A model generated the notes under the pieces. It was given only the letters and a program-made list of their open reading frames with translations, was not told the origin of the DNA and made no database searches. Both the position numbers and the translations under genes were made by a program. A DNA stretch of 64,000 nt. It comes from Seriola aureovittata. Taxonomy: Eukaryota > Chordata > Actinopteri > Carangiformes > Carangidae. The stretch covers positions 15,892,501 through 15,956,500 of the forward strand of contig NC_079381.1 of the NCBI RefSeq assembly GCF_021018895.1. Reading direction: 5' to 3'. Of the stretch, positions 16,741 through 30,000 are shown in pieces (position 1 is the first letter of the stretch; each line of letters starts with the position of its first letter).

Positions 16741-17546
16741 CAAATGCAAGTTTGTGTGTTATCCATTACCACTTAAGTAGACATACTTGCAGGCTGTCAT
16801 GCTTATGGTTTCAGGGGGAATTGAAATATTGACACATACATATAAAGATATTTTGTATCTCTGTCAAGTTTTAATTTAATGTGAGTAGAACATGTGCAAA
16901 AAAAGAAAGTAGGTATCTTTTGTCGATAAATATAATAGCATGAGATAGTAGCATTCACAGATAATATAGTCAGATGGTGTAACAGACATAATGACAGTGC
17001 ACCTGCAAAGTAATTATGGCCAGATTCACAGAATTGACTAGAAGAAGGAGGGAAATTTGTCATTTTAGTCAAAATTAAACCTACTTCTAGTTTAAGACCC
17101 ATTTTGTAATTTAAAGAATTAAATGTTGTGGGTAAACGAATATGGATACACAGGCAGTATATTCCTCTAATTAATATATTTTTACATTATGTCTCATTGT
17201 AAGTGTTTAGACCTTCATCTCTGGGAATGAAAAGATACCAACAAAGAAGCAAATAGACCTGGAGGAGCATCAGCAGTGGTAAGGCTGGTAAGTTTCAGAG
17301 TATCCTGAGTGATGTTTCTCACTGCAGTTGCATTCATACCTAAGCTATGGGAGGTCTGAGTGTGGTGTCTTTGTTTTTGTCCTCTTAGGTCCTGTGCTGA
17401 AGATGGTATGCTGAGATGTGTATTTGCTCAAATAAAGTATGCAACCTCCTGACCGGTGTTCACTCAACAAACAAAGACAGGAGCCTTGCTGCTGTTACCA
17501 GGGGGGTTATTTGGATTCTTGCTCAACAGGCTGCTTCACGCGGTGA

Positions 17547-17610
17547 GTGTGTGTGTGTGTGTGTGTGTCTGTCTGAGAGAGAGAGAAAGAAAGAGAGGGA
17601 GACAGAGACT
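17547..17610. repeat. Compound microsatellite (GT)n followed by (GA)n-rich tract
   Basis: Eleven GT units, then imperfect GAGA/GAAA sequence. Confidence 0.9.
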
Positions 17611-17727
17611 GACTGCGTTCCTGGAAATGCCATTCCATTGGTCAAAACACCATGGCAACATAGTTCCACCTATGACAAGGGAGCAGCCAGTGGTTTTGAA
17701 GGAGTGACGTGGAGCAGAAAGCTACAT

Positions 17728-17784
17728 GGGGGGGAGTCGGGGGGCAGCGCTGGGGGAGGGATTGGGTGGGGTGGGGGGGCGGTG
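17728..17784 (+). repeat. G-rich island with many runs of four or more G
   Basis: Within 57 bases there are runs of G of lengths about 7, 6, 5, 3, 3, 4 and 7, which fits G-quadruplex folding on the plus strand. It lies in otherwise ordinary intergenic DNA. Confidence 0.8.
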
Positions 17785-18604
17785 GTGAAGTCTGTGGTCT
17801 GTTTTGGCCTCAGGCTCCAAACTCAAATTGAGATTCCACAACACGTACAACCTGTTGTGCTGATCTGTGCAATGCACTCTGTCTCCCCCATGACAGCAGA
17901 TGCTTAAGTTTCATAGCTTTCTCTGGCCATTGGCTTATGCCTGTTAAGATTTCTTCCATCACATCTTGCGTATAAACCATTTCAAAATTCAAACTCACAT
18001 CAAAAGTAACCTAAATTACTGGCATAAATTGTGTTTCATGCTTCACCTAACAGCAGAAATACTAGACAAAGGAATATATTCAGCTGCAGTAACTTCCTGC
18101 TCAGACCTGATGCTGGAGGCATTCACAAATTTCACTAGTTGTTACAGGGTTAAAGTTTTTCATTCTGCCATTACAATAGATGCCACAGTCTTGCATAATG
18201 TACTTTAGAGAAGTAGGATTTCAAAGCCAGAAAATAAAGACAAGACGCATAACAAAGCCTGGGTTATTTTGTATGCAGTCATGCTCCATGTTCATCGAAA
18301 TAACACCCTGCACTTCCTGTCACAAAACATGGGGACTGTTCTCCAGTCAGCTCCTCACTTCCCCTCTCTCTCTCTCTGAAGTTGAATGTCTAGTAAAGAC
18401 AAAATTATAAGACTGATGAATTTTACCATATAGAGGGAATCAATGTGTACATGAAATGTTTCGTAGAGGTTCATTAATACTGGAAGCCAGTAACAACAAA
18501 ATATTATTAATAGCTTGATCAATGTAATATTAATAGCTCAATCAATAAAATAACTGAATACAAAGAAACGATCAAAACACTGGATAATACTGTGAGAAAA
18601 TATA

Positions 18605-20166
18605 TGCACAGTTTATTGATAGATGCAAATAAGTGAGGCACACACAAAATAATTCAAATCAATAATGTATTAGCGGTGAGATCAGACCATGTTTTTTCCT
18701 CTTCAACATTAGAAACATCTGTCATGGACAAAAACCTGCATGCAGGTGGTTTAATTCTCTTCTCTGGACTTTATTAGGAAAAATTCTTTGTTGGAGATAA
18801 AAAGTTCATAACTTGAAGCATCCTCTGCAGCCTACGCAGAACATAGGAGAAAAAAAAAACAAAACAGGCCCAGCTGCTGCTGTGCCAAAAAAAAAAAAAA
18901 AAACATAATTTGATAAACCACATATTAAAATAAACACAGAAATTCCAGTGACTACTACAGGATAACAAATTATATCATAAATATTTTTTAACTGCTGCTC
19001 ATATTCATGGCTTTTTAAGACCTGCTTGGGCTCATTTTTGTCTAATATCATCTACAAATAACTGTACAAAGTCGTTTCTAGAACATTCTGTGAAAGGCCA
19101 GTTTCACAAAGGACAAATGATCAGAAATATTTACATTTGGCTTCCGAGTCACTGTAACATATACAAAGAACAAAAGGCACTGTGACAAATGTTAAAACAT
19201 TTAAATATATACTAAAAAGTAAGTATAGGGAAGAACTGGGCATCGTCCATTCAGTGGAAGAGATCGCTAACGTTGAAAATTGTTTTGTCAATCCGATTTA
19301 TGTTGAGTTGTGTTAGACAGTATGGATTATCATTAATTTATACCGAGTCTATTCATTATGCAGTGCTGTCTAACAAGGCCTGTGATAACACACATTTAGG
19401 GGAGGCTGCGTCCATCAGTCCAACTAGTAAAACCAGTATCCAAAGAGGAACGGGCATCCTTCTATGGATGTGGTTAAAGACTGTGTGTTGTTAACACAGT
19501 ACAGCAATGTGTGCCCATGAATAAACATATGACGGAGAAGGTGCAAAACTGTAAGTTTGCTACTGACCTCATAGTTTTATTAAAATATCAGGCAAAATAA
19601 AAGTTAGCTGCACATTCAAACTAGACACAGCATTACTTCGCAAAGCTGGCTGACATTATTATTATCCTGTTCTCAGTGGCAAAATGTCTCAATTGATATT
19701 TAATAAATACACAAAATACAGTGTCAAACATGAAACTTTGGTAAGTGTATTATAGAATTATGAATACTGTCTATATCTGCCTTTTTTTCTTTTCTTTTTT
19801 TTTACTGATGGATTTATCAGCACAAGGCTGTGAATGTTTTAGTGATTTTGTCAATATGTCTGTCACTGTATGGCGGAGTTTTCAAGTCATTTCTTCGTTA
19901 GGCTGACAACAGTCTGTGGCGGGATACTGTTGGTGTAAAAGGTTCAGAGTGGACGGCTAGGTTGATGCATGGCTCTCATGCATGTAGCAGTAGCGCAAAC
20001 AGGTGGGCAGGTTTCACAGTATCTCCAAAGGATCACACTGTCTGGACCCATCCATAGTGTCTGGACATTAACTTTAAACTTATTGGTCTTTCCTCATACA
20101 CACATTCACAAATTCACACATTGCTTTGGCTCCACTTACACACACTTTTAACCCTAAAGTGAGCCA
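18605..20166 (-). other. prag1: Probable 3' UTR of prag1 with alternative poly(A) signals
   Basis: AT-rich, no coding content. On the minus strand AATAAA hexamers occur at 19576-19581, 18770-18775 and 18612-18617, so the UTR could be about 0.6 to 1.5 kb. A poly(A) run on the plus strand (about 18888-18903) reads as a U tract in the transcript. Which site is used cannot be told from sequence alone. Confidence 0.5.
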
Positions 20167-23100
20167 TTACTTTAGTGAGTACAGCAGTTCAGCAGTATGG
20201 CAGAGAGACAGAGGGTGAGCCGAGGAAAAGTACTGACAGCACAACCAGTCCTCCAGCTCCGCGTTCCTCTCTGGCTCCAGTGAACGCTCAGCAAACTTCA
20301 TCATCAGCAGGGCTCGTTTCACGTCCAGCCAGTTGAGGAGACCCTCGTGTCGGGATCCGTCAATGAAGCTTCCTCCGTGTCCGTGTCTCTCCAACTGCTG
20401 CTCCATCAGGTCCTTCCTGGGGCCCCAGAGCAGGCTCTGCAATATGCGTTTGGCCTCCTGGATGTGGATTCGTTTGATGGGGTCGGGTTGGAGCAGGAGC
20501 TGCGCCAGCCTCTGGAGGCCGGCTGAGTAAAGGGAGACAGAGGGGATGGGGGGCAGTTCCTCACACCGGTAGTCTTGTTCCTTAAGTGCTGGACTCACCT
20601 CAAATGGGTTGGACTGGTGGAGGAGCTCATAGATCAAGATGCCCGTCTGGAACTCGTCAAATTTGCGGTACTGGGCTGCTGAGACAATTTCAGGTGCCAG
20701 TCTGGCGTGGTCACGTTTGGTGCGAGGGTCCACGTTGGTTGAGGCCGCGTCCTCGGAGGAGCGACGTTTGGACTTGGCAAAGTTGCTGATGAGGAGCCGG
20801 GGAAGGTGGCGCTGATTGTCTGCACCGTTTGAACCATTACTGGTGCAGTTCTCACTGTTGGTCTGTTGGGGGAACTGGGAGGACCTGCGGTGATGAGGCA
20901 CCAACAACAAGTTTTCTAGGCAGAGGTCGCGGTGCGTGACTCCATGCTCCTTCAAGTGCTCCAGGCCGTTGCAGAGCTGCAGGAGGAGGAAGCAAACGCG
21001 GCGCTCGTATACCTCTGGCTGAGTTTTATGGAACGCCTCCCACTCTCGAACAAAGTCAGCTGCTGTCTGCTGGGGGATCTCAGGGGTGATGACCACCACT
21101 CGCTCTCGGTCTACCTGTTGGCCCGGTGCAGACTTGGAGGGCTGCTGCGGCGATGTAGCAGGTGTGTTGCGCAGAGAGACTTCATCAGAAGGCAACATGC
21201 TCTGGGGGACACAGGCGAGAAAGTGTCCACAGTCCTGCTGGAGGTTGAAGTGGGGAGGCATGCTCTGCTGCACTGACAGACCGTAGAGATGGCCCTGTTT
21301 GGACTCCATGGATGGACTCTTACAGATCTGGCGAGGTATAAACACAAAGGGCAGTGGGAGGAAGGAATGAAGGAAAGGAGAAAATAGGGACAGAGAGGGG
21401 GGAGAGAGGAATTCCACACAGAGACGGAAAGGGAGGGGAGCCAAGAAACATAAGAAAGGAATGCTTGTTAGTGAAGTTTTAAGGTCAATGCCAAATCAGT
21501 TCCTGCTCTAATTCAAGTGAAACCAGTGTCCTAGATGCAGATTTAAACTTAATTTCCAACTGAAAAGCTTTAAAAAATAAATAAATAAATAAAAAAGCAT
21601 TTTTAACCCACAAAGTTATTCCAGGACTGGGTTCAGCTAGTGTTAAAGTAAACCACTACAGCCTCTCAGTGTTTGTCAGTCTTTTGTAAGCAATGAAAGA
21701 ATTCAAACTAATGAATAACAAACTAACTAAAACTAACTGAATAAAATCTGAATCTGGACTCTTAAACAAACATTAAAATGTCTCCCATGAAATTTTAGCA
21801 TGTCTTCAATGTGCGTTGGGGTCAGATTAATAAATATAATCTCTTCTTTGTGATTAACTGGAACAAAATCTTATTTCATGTGGTTCATGTTTCAGCCAGC
21901 AAAACATTAGTAACATGTGAATACATAAAGTTACACAAACACATAGTGTGGAACACTAATCAATGCTGGTTTCACATTATATAATCACCATTAGTATTAT
22001 TCTACATTGTGTGGTTGTGTGTGTGTTGGCCTTGACAACAGGGGTTTGTCTGACTTTAAATCCTGCCTGGAATCTAAAGATTAATTGGGCCTAGAGATAT
22101 TAAGCAAGAGTGTAGGCACCCAGGCTGTGGCATAATACATACTGTACAAACGGCTGCTGTTTTTTTTTTCTTTTGTCTTACAGCACTAATGACTTTGGGA
22201 CAAAGGTCAGTGAGACTGAATCCACACCCTACTTTTCTTAGTGGCTGTTTACACTACATGCCCCGAAGGTTTGTGTCGTAGTGAGGACCATCCCATCTGT
22301 GGCCTAAGAACAAACACGACCACCACCCGAAATTTTAATCTCCTCACTCTATCCTCAAACCGTCAAATCCCTGCTTAAAAGAACAGTTGACAACACCCAC
22401 TGTGCAAATTATCCCTTAAAACAACAGTGGAAATGATCTTCAGTTGCTCTGACTGGAGAGACTAAACACTGCAACCAACCACCAACCCACACTTGTTTAC
22501 ACTTATATGTAAACATACTTATGGTATACTTATTGTGATCTGTACTCAATATTCAAAATCAAGGCCGACCATGAAATGATCATAAATATCAGCAACTCCA
22601 TCAGGTTATTCAATAATAATTACATATTAAAAACTGTGTGAGATATCAAGTGATGATGATGCAAAGATATGTACATGTAATTCAGTTTCACTTGAGAACG
22701 CTGTTCTTGATATTGTTTATGGTTATTTTTTTCAGCAATAGCCATTTGATGTAAAACTACTCTTGGTGGAAAAGGGAAAAGCTGCTGTTGCCACCAGTAA
22801 CCACAGGAACGGCCAAGTGAAACAGGACTGAAATATTAAAAGTTGTATCAAAACAAATTCATTGTATAAAATACCTTTCCACAAATTAGACCCATTAGAG
22901 ATTACCTTGACAGCGTAGGAGTTGCTGGGGTCAGAGGCACAGGCAGCAGAGTAGTACACAGCATCTCCTGCGTTGCAGCTGGGCTTGTTAGATGTGAGCC
23001 TGAACAGAGACCAGTTGCTCTCCTCAAACCTCAGTGGATTCTTCTGGGAGCGGGTGAAGTGATCCTCACATTTTAGGGCCAAGCGTCGTAGGGACTCTGC

Positions 23101-26100
23101 ATAGAGGCCTCCCAGTTTGGAGTACACACCCTCTCTACTGTCAATGTTACTCAGGAGGGTTTGGAGCTGCAGGCTAGAGCCCAAATTAGGTGCCGGGCCT
23201 GGTTCTGAGGCGGAGAAGGGCGCACTGAGCTGAGGAGAAGAGGAGCAGGTGATGCTGCCTCGACAGTGCACACCCAGACGCCCGTGAGTCTTCAGCGGCT
23301 CATCCAATGTCCGGGACCTCGAGGGTCGGCCTAGCGGGGCATGACAACGCTCCAGGGAATCACTGGAGGAGAAAATGGGCCGTGGGTCAACGGGGCTGGA
23401 CGGTAAACTGGACCGGGAGGTGATGTCAGCAGGTCGACAGACATTGCTCTCTGAGCCAGTGAACGGGAGGCGTGGGTAGGCTCGGACAAAGGGTTTCCCA
23501 TTGGTGCTATCGGGAGCCGACACGGTGCGGTTGACCATTTTTTTCTCAGGGAGTGGCGGCGGCTGGTTACTTAAGCTGTTGAAGGAGGGTGGGTGAGGAG
23601 ATCCTGGAGCTGAGACCACTGGACTTCTGGGAAATGGAGAGGAACAAGACATCCGTGTAGCATCCCGACAATCTATGAAGAGAGGGAAATTACATCAGCA
23701 GGTCTGCCTATCGATTATCGAAAATATACTTGGAAAATAGAAACACAAAGATACAGCCAGAAACCAAACAAGCTTTGTGGATTCACACAATATATCCTGT
23801 GTTTCTCATACCTGAACAGTACACACAGACTGGCATAATCCTGGGTGACAGCTGTGAATTTGATTTATTTACTACTCTCCTTCTGTCACTGCCTACTGCT
23901 CAGCCTCAGTGCAAACACGTACCTCGTTTCCTCAAAAGAGCTGGAAATTTCCACAATCCAGGATTCAAGCTGACACTCAAAACATCTTCCATCCAATTAT
24001 AATCCATTTGTCAATTAAAGACTTAAAGTTGGAACTTGACATTACACTAGAGGAGACAGATACTGAGATAATTGTGCAGTGCAGTCTTCAATAACTGCTT
24101 TCACAGAGGGAGGGGGGGGGGCTGAAAAAAAAGTACTCTGTAGGATGTAGCCAAGCCCTTTTTCCCTCGTTATCATACTCCATAATTATCTCTTCAAACG
24201 ACATTGGCCAGGAAGTTACAGCAATTACAAGCGTCTGAGCGTCACAGACGTTTAAGGCTGATACGCAAAGACAATTTCTAAACCAAGGACAGATGCCATT
24301 CTGAGCCACATCTCAGGTTTGATGACAGAAAGAAATCAACACCAGGTCAAAACTATTCGTATATGTGCACTTCACGAAAGAAAAATAACAGATAAGCTGT
24401 CAGACTGCTGCTATAAAACCGTGCAGCACTCCTTTTCCTCTTTTTTCTGTGTCGTTAAGTTTCAGTCCGGACAAAGTACATCTTCATAGTAAAACATGAT
24501 GAAACAGTATCTGAACAGCAAGACAACTAACGTCAATGGATTTCCCCTAGTGACTTGTATAAACTGGCCTGTAGATCAGATAATCCCCTGGCATCTCAAT
24601 ATACACATGTATCAGTTAAAACCTGTGAAAGTTTCTATTAGAGTCAATGGAGCTGTACCACAGATATTTATAATAAACCTGGCCAAAATATGAGCGTGAG
24701 TGGTATTTACCGGTGTCAGCAGTCAGGTTGTCAGTGGAAGCTGTGGGGAGGCTGGAACTGCTCAGGCCCCATGGAGACGAACTGGTACTCTCTGCTGACC
24801 CTTGTTGGCTGCAGCGGTCCAGCTCCATATTGCTGCCACTCACCTTGCTCGACACTCTGTAAAAGAAGAAAACAACAGACACAGTGTAAGTGAATACGAT
24901 GGGAAAAGAAAGATGTAAACAAACACAACAAATTTTGTGTATATTGTTTCTGCGTCTGCATTGCTGTCTGCTTGTGTACCGCAGTGTCCCGCGGCAGTTT
25001 GTCGCAGCAGTAGAATATTTCTTTGTGCATCTGTTTAAAAATGTGGAACCACTCCACTTCCCTGTGAGGTTTTCTTATCTGCACTATGTGTAACTAATAA
25101 GTCCATGAGATTGAGCATGTCGTTTCATTTTAAATGACGAACATAGCACTGTTAGGAGTAGTTTCACTTCCTTATTTCAGAGACACACTTCTCGATTCGG
25201 TGTAAACTTGTAACTGTGACAAACAAGCCTTACTAAATCCCCTAATGATGACAGATGTGGCAATATAGATTTGTTCTGATATCGGCTCCCTTTTTTGAAG
25301 ACAGCATCCAAAAGTGGCGATTACAGGATAATGGCACATTAGATTTTCCTACATTTCCCAAGATTCCCTGGAGTTAGTTGCTTCAAAGACACACTGTAAC
25401 CTGAGTGAGAGCGAGTGCAAGGACCGACTGCCCGGAGGATTGAAATTTTAACCTAGGTCAGACTAAAGCAGGATTTGACAGTAGCACAAATAGAGAGCAA
25501 ACAAAATGACTCCAGTATTGTCAAATACATACCAATAGCTATTTACAGTTTGTGAATATTAGCTACCATTAGCCACACTTAGCTACTAGAACAACTAAAG
25601 CTGTAGCAGCAAAAGCCCTGTGTATATTGAATCTTATCATCTACTATTAATTTATTCTCTGAAAAGTTACATAATCTCCCTTGAATCAGAAACTGTTCAT
25701 TTCTCTTAATTCACTAGACACCAGCTTTGCATTCTCCTTCTCCGTTTGTCTGTCTACCACGATGGCTGCTTATAATACCAATGAAAACTGTGCATGAGGA
25801 GACTATCTAATCAAGGTGACCAATTAGGCTGAGTGACAGCCTTTCACTTGTCTCATTATACCCGCTAATGGCTCAGGGAAACACGGTCCCATCCCATCCC
25901 TTCATCTCTCCTTCCTCTCCTCCATCACAAAATGACTCTTCTATCCATTTATCTGCTGGCCCCTGACTTCAATTCCACCATAAATCAGCAGAACAAACAG
26001 ACGAGGAGGAGAAAGGAGAAAGGGGAGGAGCACAGGACGGAGACAAAGGGTTAGGTATTCTCTCTGGGCAGTTAGCTAAAGGATCTGCTATCGTTTTACA

Positions 26101-26970
26101 GACAAAAGAGCCGTGATGAAAGGCAGTGGAAATGCTGAGGCAGAGGAGAAATGGTAATGGGTGCAGGGATTACTGGTCTGTGTACATGTGTGCACCTGTG
26201 CATGTCTCGCTCTAGATCTCTGAGATTTGTGTCCAAAACATGAGATTTTCTGTGATGAAAGAATGCCATTGCTTGATGTCCTGTGGGAGGATGTGCGTGG
26301 CTGAATGAGCCTTCTGATTAAGGGCATGCAAAAAAAACAAAAAAAAAACACCTTTTCTCTGATTAGGACTGCATCTAAGAATGTACAAGCATTGCACTGT
26401 AAAATACAATGCAAGTAGTACGTATCATCATTATCAGTTAATCTGACAATCCTTTTCTTAGGTAAATAATAATTCGGTTTAAAAAATGTTGGAAAATAGT
26501 GTCCATCACAATTTCCCAGAGCCCAAGGTCAAGTCAGAAACCTAATGATATTCAGTTATTTTAACGTCACACACAGGAAAGCAGCAAGACTGAAAAGAGA
26601 ATCATTCAACCAAAATATTTGTGATATGGCTTCAGCAGTGCAACTGTTCAGTCAGTATTTAGACAAATGATTTTAGCTTCATATAAAACGCATGTTCTCA
26701 TGACACCAAAATGCACCATTCATCAGGATTTTCATCACTGTGCCTGGAATGCCCAGTTCTAGCCTAAACATCTATTAATAAACATCTTGATTGCCTATTT
26801 CCTCAGAATAGATTAAATGTCTACGTGAGACATCATGATCGCCACAGTAAACCTGTCAGACGAGGTTTGTATTCCGCAATCAGCCCAGCAACGACGGTAA
26901 CCCAGATTTAGAATGTAAACAATCATGCTACAGTAAACACACTGTATCTGTTGACACATATGCTATTCTG

Positions 26971-27020
<50 letters not shown>

Positions 27021-30000
27021 TATTAATAAAGCTGTGTGAGAGGAGCAGGGGGAGTTTTTAAAAAGGGATCAGACTGGGGTTACAGCTAACTAGCCACAGA
27101 TAGCAGCGGGACGGTGTAAAATGAGACACAAACTATACTGAAATGTTGTTGTTGTTGTGGACCAGGCTCACACAACTGGTTTCACTTCTTGACTCTTATT
27201 TAGTGCCTTGTCTGTGGTGAATGATGACATTTGAGAGACATAGTACTGGGTGTCCGTTGATTGCATCCTTTGGGTGTGCAAAATGCTCACAAACATTATT
27301 TTACGCAGCATTAAGAGTGATGAAACAAAACCCTGTAACCTGATTACACCCAATGCATTCATATTCAGAGTTTTGTTTCACTGGGGTGGGGTTAAGTAGG
27401 AAAGCAGGCTGACTCAGATTTGACTCATATAGGAGGTGGAGGTGGTTTCATGAACACCTGTACCATGTAGTCCAATCCCCTTCAACAGCCATGCAGCAGA
27501 CACAGCCTCTGTTAAAATTAAAATAGCAGTCAGAGAGAAACTGATTTAACTGCACTTTTTTGTTGTATTGGACAAAATTATATTCTAAGATGTTCCTTTT
27601 CTATTATGTAAAGACTCACAAAGGTTGTTATCTATAGCATAGCTGTTGTACTGGATTGCCTTCTTTTGTGCAAGTTGTCCAACCTCTATATGTTACAAAA
27701 TAGTGCAGAAAAGAAAGACACCCATTGTTTCTTTCCTGGAATGGTAGGATAGTTACCACGGCTATATAGTCATATAAACCAAAGATCCATTAACGTTTGA
27801 CACCAATTCTTTTTTATCTCTCCCAACTTGCTCCAGCCTTGCCTTGTTATCTTCTTGTCTGTCAGCCAGCTCCTTCCCTTTTTCACTGCAACCCACTTTC
27901 ATTTTTTTTCTTACATTATATCAAATTCTGCAAATGTAATTTTTGGTGCTCCTCTCCCTAACACACTTTGTCTATAATCTATTTCACATCTCAAGCGCTT
28001 CATTTTACCACAGTTTTAATCAGGGCTCAGGGTGCGTTAAAATGAAAGAATAAGATCATCTCAGCAGAAAAGGATTATAAGAGACTAGTACAAGAAGCAG
28101 AAGCAGAGCGGAAATACAGAATTAACAGAAAGTTGACCACATGCCACAGTCACTGCACAATTCTGAGGCACTTCTGAATTTTGGCTGACAGGAGTGTGAA
28201 AATAAGCCTCTGCTTACAGAAGAAGCCACTGTGGTTTATTTCGACCCTTCTGAAACACGTTTAAACTCTGACCACTTTCCTGTTTAAACAAGAACATCAC
28301 CATTTCCTTTAACAAGTCTAATGATAGATGTGTTGTCAATCTTGGTGTCTTGCTGAGGACACATATGAAAAGAAGTTGCCATCAGGTGCCTACCTCATGC
28401 TGGAGAGGCAGAGGTCCTTGTCGGGCTGGCGGGCACAAAATGCCCTTGGATCAGACCAGCGGCTCTCTAAAGCCCCGCCATGTGTAGTAACACAACCCTG
28501 GTTCCACACGAGTCATATGTGTATTTAAAGTCTGTCTCAGCAGGAAAAGCAACAGCACCCATTAGATGCGCAAAATAAAAGCACCCGTATCCCATATGTA
28601 GCATTCACTCATTGACCTAGTAGTTCACTTTAGAGCAGCTTCAGGTCTGTCAGATGGCAACAAGATGCTATCTGTTCTGCTGCAGAGAGGGGATCAGGAT
28701 GGCTCTGTGGCGGGAGGGGCAGCACGTCTTGGAACAGTAGTTTAGAGAGCAAAAGGAAATTCACACCCAAGTCAAACTCAATGGGTTTGAATCCACGTGG
28801 CTGATCTATAAATTCTACTTCTATTGGTGGCGACCGACTGCCAGACTGGGACAGTTTGGGAGTTGCCAGGGGCAACAATCTGTTCGCTAAAAGCCCCTCC
28901 CTTTGGCAACCTTCACTGACCAATTGACACGCCTTCCCTGTTAAAGAGTACTTACTCACACACTAATGCATGACACAGACACATGCACAAACACGCACGC
29001 CTCTTAGACTTACCCCATCACATGATATGTAGGTTGACCTCTTACAAGGAATACAAGAGGGAAACTTTTGGTGTTTTCCACTGTGACCAAAGGCTCGGGG
29101 AGGCAGATTTTTCAAACCATCTGTGGCTTTTAAATGATTCAGCACATCAAAATGCTGCTTCACAGGGTGCATGTACACATTTTTTTTTTTTTTTTTGATT
29201 TTATTCCACACAAAAGACAAAGTTTCGGTTGCTTTGCAGGCAATATTTAGATTCTTTTTTCCTGCACCACTTCGCCATTGAGTTTCCAGTACATGCCTGG
29301 TGCCCAGGAACACTTGTTGATTAAACACACTAAACCCGACGATAAACTTGGAACACAAGAAAGCCACAACTGTCGCTGGCTGGCTTGAGTCGTGTTCCCA
29401 CATGTGTCTCAACAAGGTGTATTTTTATCAGCGCAGAATGTCGGCAATGTCATAACAGGAGAGATGGGCCCTTGCTAGAATTACCACAAACATAAGGGCC
29501 CTTGAAATATGATCAGCAATCTGTGTTTTTGATAGTAAAACAGTCCCACTTAGATTTTGCTGACTTGAGCAGCTGAAGATGGTAGAACATCTGCTCTTCT
29601 TGAGGAATTCACAGTCGTGTGTTACACCTCATCATGCCGTCCCAGACAAAGCAAAGTTTATTCTGAGGAAATCATTTGATCCTCTATAACTGTGACACAA
29701 GGCCTCTTCTCTGTTTCCACTTTGGGTAGCTGACTCAGACAGTGTGTGTATTCTTAGCCTCCTGCAGACTCAGGTTAAAGCACGTGTGCAAATGTTACCG
29801 ATAATAAATGGCTATGTAGGCTACGCGCCTTGTGTAGAATAGGTCACGATAGTCCAAGTCTTGAACAAAGGGGAAAATGTATCATTCTGCAGATCCTCTA
29901 AGTGATGGAATTAGTTATAAAACCAGTTTTAAGTATAAAACCTTAAAACAAGTTTGCAGCAGCAATGTGGACAGCAAGAATTTAACACCCAATCATGCCA

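Larger units (their letters stand above)
16741..18600. other. Intergenic spacer
   Basis: No gene recognised. It contains the GT/GA microsatellite and the G-rich island listed separately. The ORF across 17416-17907 is made of these low-complexity tracts and has no coding character. Confidence 0.45.

Noticed and set aside
21328..21444. Extension of the last prag1 ORF upstream to Met at 21444
   Set aside because: The segment is intron: its pyrimidine tract encodes the Leu/Phe/Pro-rich stretch, and the acceptor at 21328 joins YAVK to ICKSP in frame.
28630..29415. Minus-strand ORFs of 109 and 150 residues in the large prag1 intron
   Set aside because: No domains, include poly-Lys and Cys-Val low-complexity parts from T and GT tracts, no splice context as coding exons.
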